Source of the DNA: Rickettsiales bacterium TMED211
GTDB lineage: Bacteria; Pseudomonadota; Alphaproteobacteria; TMED127
Reading direction: 5' to 3'
Length of the DNA: 5,467 nt
NCBI GenBank assembly: GCA_002169685.1
Contig: NHJI01000066.1
Coordinates: 1-5,467, forward strand
Position 1 is the stretch's first letter; each line of letters opens with the position of its first letter. This document shows, in pieces, positions 1-5,467 of this stretch. The notes under the pieces are model-generated. The model worked only from the letters and a program-made list of their open reading frames with translations, did not search any database and was not told where the DNA came from. The translations under genes and the position numbers were made by a program.

Positions 1-1504
1 AGTTTTTCATCTTTGCAATTGCTCTCCAAGTAAAGAGTAGTGCAAGATCAATACGCATCTTTTCACCTTCACTAAATGATGCGTAGGTAAACTCATCACG
101 ATAACGAGACTTTATTGTTTCGTCAAAGTTTTCATTAAGAGTGAAGTTAACATAGAACTCCATTGATGTTAGATAGGTATTGATTAACTTATTCATCACA
201 GGCAAATACTGTTTGATAATCTTGGTCTTGATACCAGTGTCCGTCAACATATTTCTTGAAGCTTCACTATATATCTGTTCTTCTCGCAACTTTGATTTTT
301 GCATATCCAAACCAGATAAAGTTTTCTTTAAATCATTTAACTTATCGTGATCAGTATTATTAACTTCACCAGTATTCAGTTGGTCAATCTCTGATTGCAA
401 TGTAGCATTAAATTTTTCAAGTTGGATAAGAGAACTATTTTCTTTTGCAATATGAACTTCGTTGTCTCGTACTTTAGCACCAATAACATTAATTTCTTTC
501 TGTCGTTCCAAAACTTTTTCTAATTCATCTTTTAGTTCTTTCATTCCAGAACTAACTTTGTCTGCTTCACCTTTCTTTTTATCAATCATAGAAGATTTAA
601 AAACTTCATCAATATGTTGTTGACAGGTTGGGCAATCTTCATTGCTTTCAAAAAATCCAACAAGTCTGGTATGTGACCTATGTTTTTCTTTTAGTTGTGA
701 TTGAATATCTTTTAACTTGCTATGTTTTGTGTTTATCTTATCACTGTCAGTAATTTGAGCAAGAAGTTCCTGATTGTTTTGTGTGTAAAATTTAATATCA
801 GAATTCTTTTTAAATATTTCTTCTTCATTGTTACTCATTAAAGAAGTCTTTTCTTTTATAAGCTTTTCTTTGTGCATAAACATTTCATCAATATATTTTT
901 CTTGAAGAGTAATTTTTTCTTCTGTCAAATTATATTGATAATCTATATCACGAATATCATCAGAAATAGTTTTAAGTTTTTGTTTGAGAAGCATATTCAT
1001 CAAAGAGAAAATTTGAATGTCAAGAATTTCCTCGACAACCTCTCTACGATGTCTAGCTTTTAACTGCATAAAGGGAACAAAGGTAGATGAACCTAAAATA
1101 ACAACTTGTGTAAAACTGCGATAGTTTAGTTTAAGAATTTGTTGTTCAAGATACTTTTGATAATCTCTCGCGTTTGCATCTTGATTGTACATCTTACCGT
1201 TGATGTAGATCTCAAATACGTTAGGCTTGATACCACGAACAACTTTGACTTTCTTAGAACCAATTCTAAACTCAACCTCTACTAATCCACCAGTACCATT
1301 GACAGAGTTTAACAACTGTCCCTTGTTGATGTTGCGAAATGGTTTACCAAATAAACCAAAACACAGTGCATCAAGAATAGTAGATTTACCAGAACCATTC
1401 TCACCAATAATTAATGTGGTAGAATTCCTATCTAACTGTATTTCGGTAAAGTTATTGCCAGTTGACAGGAAGTTTTTCCACTTCACAGTCTCAAAGTGTA
1501 TCAT
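1..1504 (-). CDS. 46: Recombination endonuclease large subunit gp46 (Rad50/SbcC-like ATPase), 3' end cut off by window edge
   Basis: This is the ATPase subunit of the phage Rad50/Mre11-like complex. With gp47 it resects double-strand ends to give 3' single strands for UvsX recombination and recombination-dependent replication. Translation from ATG 1504 stays open for 501 codons to the left edge. Walker A GENGSGKS lies at residues 34-41 (Lys40), followed by FGLFGKPFRNINKGQLLNS, a stretch typical of gp46. A long polar, Lys/Glu-rich coiled-coil-like region is interrupted by a zinc hook CPTC (Cys291 and Cys294). The ABC signature FSEGEKMRIDLALLFTWR starts at residue 477. T4 gp46, as I recall it, is 560 aa, so about 60-70 residues (Walker B, D-loop, H-loop) should lie beyond position 1. 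The start is 3 nt after the upstream stop and has no good nearby Shine-Dalgarno, which suggests translational coupling. The missing end is a window cut, not a sign of decay. Identification is very secure. Confidence 0.97.
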   Translation of the reverse strand, partial: MIHFETVKWKNFLSTGNNFTEIQLDRNSTTLIIGENGSGKSTILDALCFGLFGKPFRNINKGQLLNSVNGTGGLVEVEFRIGSKKVKVVRGIKPNVFEIYINGKMYNQDANARDYQKYLEQQILKLNYRSFTQVVILGSSTFVPFMQLKARHRREVVEEILDIQIFSLMNMLLKQKLKTISDDIRDIDYQYNLTEEKITLQEKYIDEMFMHKEKLIKEKTSLMSNNEEEIFKKNSDIKFYTQNNQELLAQITDSDKINTKHSKLKDIQSQLKEKHRSHTRLVGFFESNEDCPTCQQHIDEVFKSSMIDKKKGEADKVSSGMKELKDELEKVLERQKEINVIGAKVRDNEVHIAKENSSLIQLEKFNATLQSEIDQLNTGEVNNTDHDKLNDLKKTLSGLDMQKSKLREEQIYSEASRNMLTDTGIKTKIIKQYLPVMNKLINTYLTSMEFYVNFTLNENFDETIKSRYRDEFTYASFSEGEKMRIDLALLFTWRAIAKMKN

Positions 1505-1507
1505 TAT

Positions 1508-1726
1508 TTAATCAATAAATCTCTGTGTTCCGTTATCCCATTGATCCAATACGTTAAGTTTATCTTGAGCATCAGCAATCAATTCCATTTGTTCATCAAC
1601 TGCTTGAACAACATCAGGATGTTCTCCAATACCAGATGCATTGTTAATGTAAACTTGTACGTTTGCTCTGGCAACTGCAATGTCACCTTCGTATTTTTTT
1701 CTAAGTGCTTCTAAAATGAAACTCAT
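1508..1726 (-). CDS. Small protein of unknown function (72 aa) between gp47 and gp46
   Basis: I cannot assign a function. The ATG at 1726 is preferred over an upstream in-frame GTG (1741) because GGGAG sits 6 nt before it, and the GTG would overlap the gp47 stop with no ribosome site of its own. The product begins MSFILEALRKKYEGDIAVAR and is mostly helix-compatible, with a short loop NNASGIGEHPD (residues 28-38) between two likely amphipathic helices (about 2-27 and 37-62). It is acidic overall, has no cysteine, and shows no signal peptide or membrane segment. It lies 11 nt after gene 47 and 3 nt before gene 46, so it is probably made together with both nuclease subunits. T4 also carries small ORFs (46.1, 46.2) in this place, but I see no clear similarity to them. 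A role as an accessory to the gp46/47 complex is inference from position only. Confidence 0.85.
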   Translation of the reverse strand: MSFILEALRKKYEGDIAVARANVQVYINNASGIGEHPDVVQAVDEQMELIADAQDKLNVLDQWDNGTQRFID

Positions 1727-1732
1727 AATTAT

Positions 1733-1737
1733 CTCCC
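1733..1737 (-). promoter_or_regulatory. Ribosome binding site of the 72-aa ORF
   Basis: GGGAG directly follows the gp47 stop TGA and stands 6 nt before ATG 1726. It is among the best ribosome sites in the window and decides the ATG over GTG 1741. Confidence 0.75.
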
Positions 1738-2793
1738 TCACATTTCTAAATCTTGTGCTTCTGTGTAAAGCGCTCTCATTGTATTTTTGAGTCTATCTTT
1801 ACTTAGTGTAACATCTAACTGATCAATATATTTTTCCAGTAATGTCATTGTATCTTCTGTATTTTCTACAATATCATCTGATACATTCTCAGCATCTAAC
1901 TCTGAGAAATCTTCTATAATTTTAACTTCGTATGCATCTGCTAAAAGAAGCCTATCTACAAACTTGTCAAAATCATATAAATCTTTTTTATTTACAACAA
2001 TCAATTTTACATATTGATCTTTGTATTGTGTTATATCGTGTTTAGTATAATCCTCTTGGGTATCATCATAATATATCTTTTTAAATAATGTGTACGGATT
2101 AACTATGCGTTCTAGTTCTCTCGTATTTGTGTCAAAGATATGAAACCCTTTTGGGTCTTGAAAATCATTCCAGTAAATTTCATAGGGAGTGCCTAGATAG
2201 TATATTTGACCATCGTCAGACTTGTGATGAAAGTGTCCACTAAACACAGTATCAAATCTTCTAAACAACTCTCTATCCCAACCACCTTCTGCAAACTGGC
2301 CACGATGCATTTCGAAACCATTGATTTCTAAATGTCCAAACAAAATATTTGACTTTGCAGTATTTAAAACATTCACAGACTCATCATAGTTATTAGCATT
2401 AATCCAAGGCATAAACACAATATCAGTTCCATCAAAATTTACAACCTCGGGCCCAGTATATATTTTAAATCTATCTTTACCAACGAGTTCTTCCATTGAA
2501 TTAACTTCATTAGTATTTTTGTAATAAGTGTCGTGATTGCCGATAATGATGTGTAAGTCAATACCCAACTCTTTAAATTTATTAATAAATCTTTTACGAA
2601 AATCATTTGCAATTTTAAAACTTATAAACTTGCGTCTATCAACAACATCGCCCATATGGACACAAGTTGTTATTCCTTTTTCTTTTAAGGTTGGAAAGAA
2701 AATGTTTTCATAAAATTTATAAAAATATTCATTGAAATTAAGATTGTCATTACGAGCACCAAAATGCGTGTCAGTTATAATCGCAAGCTTCAA
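1738..2793 (-). CDS. 47: Recombination endonuclease subunit gp47 (Mre11/SbcD-like metallophosphoesterase)
   Basis: This is the nuclease partner of gp46. The calcineurin-like phosphoesterase motifs occur in order: DTH (Asp8, His10), GDVVDRR (48-54, Asp49), GNHD (85-88), GH (153-154) and GHFHH (186-190). These residues normally bind the two metal ions. They are followed by YYLGTPYEIYWND (198-210), a capping region and a helical C-terminus likely to contact the gp46 coiled coil. Length is 351 aa against about 339 for T4 gp47. The start codon is TTG (2793): the next in-frame Met is residue 47, which would delete the first metal-binding motif. AAGGGA lies 10 nt upstream of the TTG, inside the end of gene 55. 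Only 1 nt separates it from the gp55 stop, so reinitiation by the same ribosomes is likely. Its own TGA overlaps the ribosome site of the next small ORF. Confidence 0.96.
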   Translation of the reverse strand: MKLAIITDTHFGARNDNLNFNEYFYKFYENIFFPTLKEKGITTCVHMGDVVDRRKFISFKIANDFRKRFINKFKELGIDLHIIIGNHDTYYKNTNEVNSMEELVGKDRFKIYTGPEVVNFDGTDIVFMPWINANNYDESVNVLNTAKSNILFGHLEINGFEMHRGQFAEGGWDRELFRRFDTVFSGHFHHKSDDGQIYYLGTPYEIYWNDFQDPKGFHIFDTNTRELERIVNPYTLFKKIYYDDTQEDYTKHDITQYKDQYVKLIVVNKKDLYDFDKFVDRLLLADAYEVKIIEDFSELDAENVSDDIVENTEDTMTLLEKYIDQLDVTLSKDRLKNTMRALYTEAQDLEM

Positions 2794-2794
2794 A

Positions 2795-3388
2795 TTAATT
2801 ATATCCCTTGTCTGCTACTGTATCCTCTTCTTCTTCCATGAAGTTTTCAAGACCTTTAGCTTTTACTTTAGTTTTATTCTTAGGTTTGTATACATCTTCG
2901 TCTGGCAACATTATATTTGGATCAAATCCTTGTACAACATATTTGTTAGTGTCACCTTCATTAACTGTCCAAGATTCATAACTAACACTTTCAATCATTT
3001 TGTTTCTAACGTGAGTTTGTTTTTTCTCTTTTGCAATCCTACGGAGAAAGGCATAGTAAATAATTTGAGTAAAGTAAGCAAAGGGGTTCTTTGATTTTTC
3101 TGGGTCAAAATTACCACAGTACTGTAAACAGTTTTCAATACCGTCAGCAATCATTTCATCTCTATAAGTGTAGTTTATAAAGTTTGGTCTATATGATAAG
3201 TGAGTTGCAATCTTTAAAAAACATTCACCAATATAATTAGTTACTTGGGGTCTAACTTTATCTTCTTTAGGTAAATCTTTTTGTTCTTCTTCTGCTATTT
3301 TACACTTATTTTTCCAATCGGTCATGGCTTGAAGAAAAACTTTATTATCTACATAATGTTCTCCTTTTGCCTTTTTACCTTTTGCCAT
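2795..3388 (-). CDS. 55: Late-transcription sigma factor gp55
   Basis: This is a minimal sigma factor that directs host RNA polymerase to phage late promoters (T4 type TATAAATA) and is activated by the sliding clamp gp45 together with gp33. The core (about residues 50-130) matches sigma region 2 as found in gp55: YRDEMIADGIENCLQY (75-90), NFDPEKSKNPFAYFTQI (93-109), then YYAFLRRIAKEKKQ (111-124). The protein is 197 aa from ATG 3388, slightly longer than T4 gp55 (185 aa as I recall). An in-frame TTG at 3406 would add 6 residues but is rejected because AAGGA stands 6 nt before the ATG and the TTG has no such site. The C-terminus carries KGLENFMEEEE (179-188), a hydrophobic-acidic stretch that could be the clamp-binding element, followed by a short tail. 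A sigma70-type promoter lies directly upstream, consistent with expression before late genes. Confidence 0.95.
   Translation of the reverse strand: MAKGKKAKGEHYVDNKVFLQAMTDWKNKCKIAEEEQKDLPKEDKVRPQVTNYIGECFLKIATHLSYRPNFINYTYRDEMIADGIENCLQYCGNFDPEKSKNPFAYFTQIIYYAFLRRIAKEKKQTHVRNKMIESVSYESWTVNEGDTNKYVVQGFDPNIMLPDEDVYKPKNKTKVKAKGLENFMEEEEDTVADKGYN
2804..2809 (-). promoter_or_regulatory. Ribosome binding site supporting the TTG start of gene 47
   Basis: AAGGGA on the minus strand lies within the last codons of gene 55, 10 nt before TTG 2793. The spacing is slightly long but workable. Together with the 1-nt gap between genes it supports initiation at the non-ATG codon. Confidence 0.6.
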
Positions 3389-3394
3389 TTCAAT

Positions 3395-3399
3395 TCCTT
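3395..3399 (-). promoter_or_regulatory. Ribosome binding site of gene 55
   Basis: AAGGA on the minus strand stands 6 nt before ATG 3388. It lies downstream of the in-frame TTG at 3406, so it supports the ATG and a 197-aa gp55 rather than the longer form. Confidence 0.8.
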
Positions 3400-3417
3400 T
3401 TTTCAAGTTAGACGTAT

Positions 3418-3446
3418 ACTATACTATATTGCTGTGTTAAAGTCAA
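3418..3446 (-). promoter_or_regulatory. Sigma70-type promoter upstream of gene 55
   Basis: Minus-strand TTGACT (3446-3441) and TATAGT (3423-3418) are separated by exactly 17 nt, close to the host housekeeping consensus TTGACA-N17-TATAAT. A start near 3411 gives a leader of about 23 nt, carrying the AAGGA ribosome site and ATG 3388. This would let unmodified host polymerase transcribe gene 55 and the downstream 47-ORF-46 unit before late transcription. The -35 hexamer lies inside one arm of the inverted repeat 3440-3479, so a protein bound to the dyad could affect it. No MotA-like middle promoter box was seen. Confidence 0.75.
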
Positions 3447-3479
3447 GTAACTAATAAAAAAATAAAAGAGACTTGACTT
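3440..3479. repeat. Perfect 9-bp inverted repeat (dyad) with 22-nt A-rich centre
   Basis: The arms are AAGTCAAGT (3440-3448) and ACTTGACTT (3471-3479), exact reverse complements, around a 22-nt centre that is nearly all A/T (A-rich on the plus strand). Each arm contains a TTGACT hexamer, one facing gene 55 and the other facing the opposite way. The dyad lies wholly in the 134-nt non-coding gap between the LSm gene and gene 55. The long centre and lack of a T-run directly after the second arm argue against an intrinsic terminator. An operator, or paired -35 boxes, is more likely. Confidence 0.7.
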
Positions 3480-3502
3480 CGCCAAAATAAATGTGTTATA
3501 TT
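3473..3502 (+). promoter_or_regulatory. Possible divergent sigma70-type promoter, antisense to the Sm-like gene
   Basis: Plus-strand TTGACT (3473-3478) is followed after 18 nt by TATATT (3497-3502), matching five of six positions at each consensus box. A transcript would start near 3509 and run antisense through the LSm gene and uvsW, where no convincing plus-strand gene exists. It may be an antisense RNA promoter, or a by-product of the dyad symmetry combined with A+T-rich DNA. Confidence 0.35.
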
Positions 3503-3521
3503 AGCTCTGTTGGTTGGTCAA
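3495..3521 (-). promoter_or_regulatory. Weak second promoter candidate upstream of gene 55
   Basis: Minus-strand TTGACC (3521-3516), just after the LSm stop codon, is followed by TATAAC (3500-3495) after only 15 nt. Both hexamers are good but the spacing is short, so activity is doubtful. If used, the transcript would pass through the dyad before reaching gene 55 and would carry a leader of about 100 nt. Confidence 0.2.
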
Positions 3522-3522
3522 G

Positions 3523-3936
3523 TTAATGATATTTAGATTTATTTGTTTTAATAAACTCCTCTAGTATATCATTAATTTTATCTCTATCAATCATTTCTTC
3601 ATCATCTAAATTATCTTCAAAATCTATAACATCTTCTGGAATATGCAATCTGTTTCTTTTTTCTACAATGTTTTTATAATAAGCACCTAACCCTACTGAC
3701 GCATCTGCAATTATTATAACGTGAGATTCTTTTAGCTCAAAATATTTACTTTCTGTAAACGGAGATATCCAAGCAGTAAGGTGTAAAGATTCTATCATGC
3801 CTTTGCTAGTTTCTTCATTAACTGTTTCCATTTTTAATGGAGTTTTAATTATATATTTTTCATTGGCATATTCTTTCATTTCGCAAATAATACTTTCGCC
3901 ATTTGTTAACTTAACGACTTTATAATTTGTATCCAT
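3523..3936 (-). CDS. Sm-like (LSm/Hfq-type fold) phage protein, 137 aa, probable
   Basis: The N-terminal part reads as an Sm-like beta barrel: YKVVKLTNGESIICEM (5-20) resembles the Sm1 pattern of a beta strand, Asn-Gly-Glu turn and strand. It is followed by KYIIKTPLKME (27-37), then WISPFTESKYFELKESHVII (56-75) as later strands. After a short helix with AYYKNIV (85-91) comes an acidic tail (about 100-128, rich in Asp/Glu). I recall a crystal structure of an Sm-like protein of putative cyanophage origin from marine metagenomes, and this protein fits that type. The family name is from memory, not a search. Such proteins form rings and may bind RNA; the target and role here are unknown. ATG 3936 is chosen over TTG 3942 because AAGAAGG ends 6 nt before it. 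The gene lies 40 nt after uvsW, behind a late-type promoter candidate. Confidence 0.75.
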   Translation of the reverse strand: MDTNYKVVKLTNGESIICEMKEYANEKYIIKTPLKMETVNEETSKGMIESLHLTAWISPFTESKYFELKESHVIIIADASVGLGAYYKNIVEKRNRLHIPEDVIDFEDNLDDEEMIDRDKINDILEEFIKTNKSKYH

Positions 3937-3942
3937 ACGCAA

Positions 3943-3950
3943 CCTTCTTT
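3943..3950 (-). promoter_or_regulatory. Ribosome binding site deciding the Sm-like gene start
   Basis: AAAGAAGG on the minus strand ends 6 nt before ATG 3936. It overlaps the position needed for the alternative in-frame TTG at 3942, which would start immediately after it, so the ATG is the supported start. Confidence 0.75.
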
Positions 3951-3965
3951 TTAATCATTGTTATA

Positions 3966-3973
3966 TATTTATG
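3966..3973 (-). promoter_or_regulatory. Candidate T4-type late promoter for the Sm-like gene
   Basis: On the minus strand the 40-nt gap after uvsW contains CATAAATA, one mismatch from the T4 late -10 box TATAAATA and a full match to the looser NATAAATA form I recall for marine T4-like phages. Late promoters need no -35 box. A start about 6 nt downstream (near 3960) would give a leader of roughly 24 nt, ending with the AAGAAGG ribosome site of the LSm gene. I found no other ATAAATA core on either strand by eye. In such A+T-rich DNA an 8-mer can arise by chance, so this is moderate evidence. Confidence 0.5.
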
Positions 3974-3976
3974 TCT

Positions 3977-5452
3977 CTACAAATTTACCTTACTGATATG
4001 ATAATCAAATTGTTGTTCGTTATACAATGATATCCTTTCAGAAAAATGATTTAACGTAAAATTACGCTTATTGTTATGTGAAATATCGTCTGCAATATCA
4101 TATATTAAAACGGAAACTTTATTGTCGGTCTTACGCAGTCCACGGCCAAGGCTTTGGAGCACTCTAATCCTACTTTTGCTTGGGGAACTGAACACGATAT
4201 TGTTGATATTCCTAATATTAATACCAGTACTAAACGTGCCGTAACTTGCAAGTATAACTGATTTCTTTTCATTTTCTACAACTCCTCTTATTTCTTCTCT
4301 TTCTGATGTATCTGTTCCACCATATACAAAAAATGTTTTTCTATCTGTAATTGTTTCTTCTACTTGTTCGTATAATGGTTTACCATGTTTTTCAACTAAC
4401 TGAAATAAACAAAGTGTATTACCATCTAAGTGTTGCAAAAGATTGACTATAAAGTTATTTCGTTTTTCATTTGTAGCCAAATATTCTAGTTCTTCTGCAT
4501 ACGTCATCTTTTCACGAATGTTTTTATGTTTTAATAAAATACACTTAACAGTCAAGTCTGCAAGTGTTTTCTTGTCTATAAGTTCCTTAGTGGTTACTAT
4601 AGTTTCAGCAGTACCAAACAGACCTTCTAATACTAAGCGATGCGTCAGCGTTCCGTCTAGAGTGCCTGTGAGTCCAAATCTATACCTACACTGGTGTAAC
4701 TTAGTCATAATCCCTGTCAATGATTTAGACTTAAACATGTGTGCTTCATCACCAATTACACACCCAAATGCTTCAAAATATTTCTTAGGCAACTTGTACA
4801 AAGATTGCCATGTTGATATCACAACATCCTTAGTTACTTTGCGATCATGACCCTGATATATCTTTTGACAGTATGTACCAGAGCTCCAACCATAATCTTC
4901 AAAGTCAGTATACATTTGTTCTACTAATGAAGTGGTAGGAACTAGTATTAGAGTTCTTAACCCCATCATTTTGTAATAACGAACTAGTGCATATATTATT
5001 AATGACTTACCAGAAGCAGTGGGAGAAAGCAACAAAGCGCGATGTCTGCTAACAGCGTGGTGTACGGCATCAATCTGATAGTCACGAACTCTAAGGGATT
5101 TTCCCTTTGACTTTGGTTTAAGAGATTTAACGAATCCTGAGACAACCTCTCGTTCAATATTTCTTTCATCTTCTACTCCATCTTCTAGTATATATTTAAT
5201 TCCGTTTCTTGAACAATAGTTTTTAATATAGGATAACAACCCAACATAGATTTGTCCTGTAGCTGGTGAGAATAAACGTATCTTACCATCCCACATACGA
5301 TTTTTAAACTGAGGCATAAACTTAGCGCCAGGCACTTCAAACGTAAAAAACTGTGTAAGTTCTTGTGTTGTTGATGGGTCTAGGTCATCTAAAACTAAAT
5401 GTACTTCGTTCTTTTTAGATATACGCATTTTGCAAAGTACCCTGTTTACCAT
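3977..5452 (-). CDS. uvsW: UvsW superfamily 2 RNA-DNA / DNA helicase
   Basis: This helicase unwinds R-loops and branched DNA, drives branch migration and fork regression, and in T4 switches replication from origins to recombination. The product is 491 aa (T4 UvsW about 503). The N-terminal domain (1-110) has FKNRMWDGKIRLF (49-61), a UvsW hallmark. Helicase motifs follow: RDYQIDAV (123-130), Walker A SPTASGKS (143-150, Lys149), Ia LILVPTTSLVEQ (168-179), STWQSL (213-218), DEAH (235-238), GLTGTLDG (260-267), motif V ILASYGTFSTGINI (400-413) and motif VI QSLGRGLRK (433-441, arginine fingers Arg437/Arg440). The C-terminus ends SKVNL. ATG 5452 has AAGAGG 5 nt upstream. The Walker B box is DEAH, whereas I recall DECH in T4. 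All motifs are intact, so the enzyme should be active. Its promoter lies beyond the right edge, where uvsY would be expected by analogy with relatives. Confidence 0.97.
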   Translation of the reverse strand: MVNRVLCKMRISKKNEVHLVLDDLDPSTTQELTQFFTFEVPGAKFMPQFKNRMWDGKIRLFSPATGQIYVGLLSYIKNYCSRNGIKYILEDGVEDERNIEREVVSGFVKSLKPKSKGKSLRVRDYQIDAVHHAVSRHRALLLSPTASGKSLIIYALVRYYKMMGLRTLILVPTTSLVEQMYTDFEDYGWSSGTYCQKIYQGHDRKVTKDVVISTWQSLYKLPKKYFEAFGCVIGDEAHMFKSKSLTGIMTKLHQCRYRFGLTGTLDGTLTHRLVLEGLFGTAETIVTTKELIDKKTLADLTVKCILLKHKNIREKMTYAEELEYLATNEKRNNFIVNLLQHLDGNTLCLFQLVEKHGKPLYEQVEETITDRKTFFVYGGTDTSEREEIRGVVENEKKSVILASYGTFSTGINIRNINNIVFSSPSKSRIRVLQSLGRGLRKTDNKVSVLIYDIADDISHNNKRNFTLNHFSERISLYNEQQFDYHISKVNL

Positions 5453-5457
5453 AGTTG

Positions 5458-5463
5458 CCTCTT
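5458..5463 (-). promoter_or_regulatory. Ribosome binding site of uvsW
   Basis: AAGAGG on the minus strand is 5 nt before ATG 5452. A TAA triplet just upstream (5464-5462) could be the end of a preceding gene outside the window, but too little sequence is present to say. Confidence 0.7.
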
Positions 5464-5467
5464 AATA

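Noticed and set aside
872..1063. Plus-strand ORF of 63 codons
   Set aside because: It lies wholly inside gene 46 on the other strand, has a low-complexity Phe/Ile/Asn-rich product typical of antisense A+T-rich DNA, and no ribosome site.
1451..1470. TTGACAGG on the plus strand as a promoter -35 box
   Set aside because: It is inside gene 46 coding sequence, has no convincing -10 box at the proper distance, and no plus-strand gene follows.
1..1504. Gene 46 as a truncated pseudogene
   Set aside because: The reading frame is open to the first bases with the ABC signature intact; the missing end is simply outside the window.
1227..1714. Two plus-strand ORFs (94 and 72 codons)
   Set aside because: They are antisense to gene 46, including its Walker A region, and to the 72-aa ORF. 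The minus-strand reading has clear motifs and ribosome sites, so these are shadows.
2732..3094. Plus-strand ORF of 120 codons with an apparently membrane-like, Phe-rich product
   Set aside because: It is antisense to gene 55 and the start of gene 47; the hydrophobicity comes from reverse-complemented Lys/Glu codons.
3389..3406. Longer gp55 starting at TTG 3406
   Set aside because: AAGGA lies between this codon and ATG 3388, at the right distance for the ATG only.
3440..3479. Intrinsic terminator between the LSm gene and gene 55
   Set aside because: The 22-nt centre is too long, the stem is A/T-rich, and no uninterrupted T-run follows the second arm on the minus strand.
4443..4850. Plus-strand ORF of 135 codons
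   Set aside because: It lies antisense to the helicase core of uvsW, including the DEAH box, and has no recognisable domain.

Overview
The window is a compact, A+T-rich stretch of a T4-like (Tevenvirinae-related) myovirus genome, and marine relatives such as cyanophages or pelagiphages fit best. The diagnosis rests on finding together, on one strand and nearly back to back, recognisable versions of four T4 proteins: the UvsW helicase, the late sigma factor gp55, and the gp47 and gp46 subunits of the recombination nuclease. There are also two small accessory genes. One encodes an Sm-like protein of a type I associate with marine T4-like phages. The host cannot be decided from this window.

Every supported gene is on the minus strand, so transcription runs from high to low coordinates: uvsW (5452-3977), an Sm-like (LSm) protein gene (3936-3523), gene 55 (3388-2795), gene 47 (2793-1738), a 72-residue small ORF (1726-1508) and gene 46 (from 1504, running off the left edge). 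From gene 55 to gene 46 the spacings are 1, 11 and 3 nt, which makes a tight translational unit. The only sizeable non-coding stretches are 3937-3976 (40 nt, with a T4-late-type promoter candidate) and 3389-3522 (134 nt). The latter holds a strong sigma70-type promoter for gene 55, a perfect 9-bp inverted repeat whose two arms each carry a TTGACT -35 hexamer, and possible further promoters. No gene-free stretch exceeds 300 bases. I saw no tRNA, rRNA, insertion sequence, CRISPR array, integrase or homing endonuclease.

Functionally this is the recombination and late-transcription part of the T4 core genome. gp46/gp47 is the Rad50/Mre11-like complex that resects DNA ends for recombination-dependent replication. 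UvsW remodels branched intermediates and removes R-loops, shifting replication from origin-dependent to recombination-dependent. gp55 recruits host RNA polymerase to late promoters with help from the sliding clamp, so it ties late transcription to replication. The LSm-like protein between uvsW and gene 55 could be an RNA-binding regulator, but its role is unknown.

Several starts were revised. gp55, the LSm protein and the 72-aa ORF begin at internal ATGs with good Shine-Dalgarno sequences, whereas gp47 genuinely appears to start with TTG. The most interesting features are the dyad and divergent promoter arrangement upstream of gene 55, the LSm-like gene with its own late-type promoter, and the small conserved-looking ORF between the two nuclease subunits.
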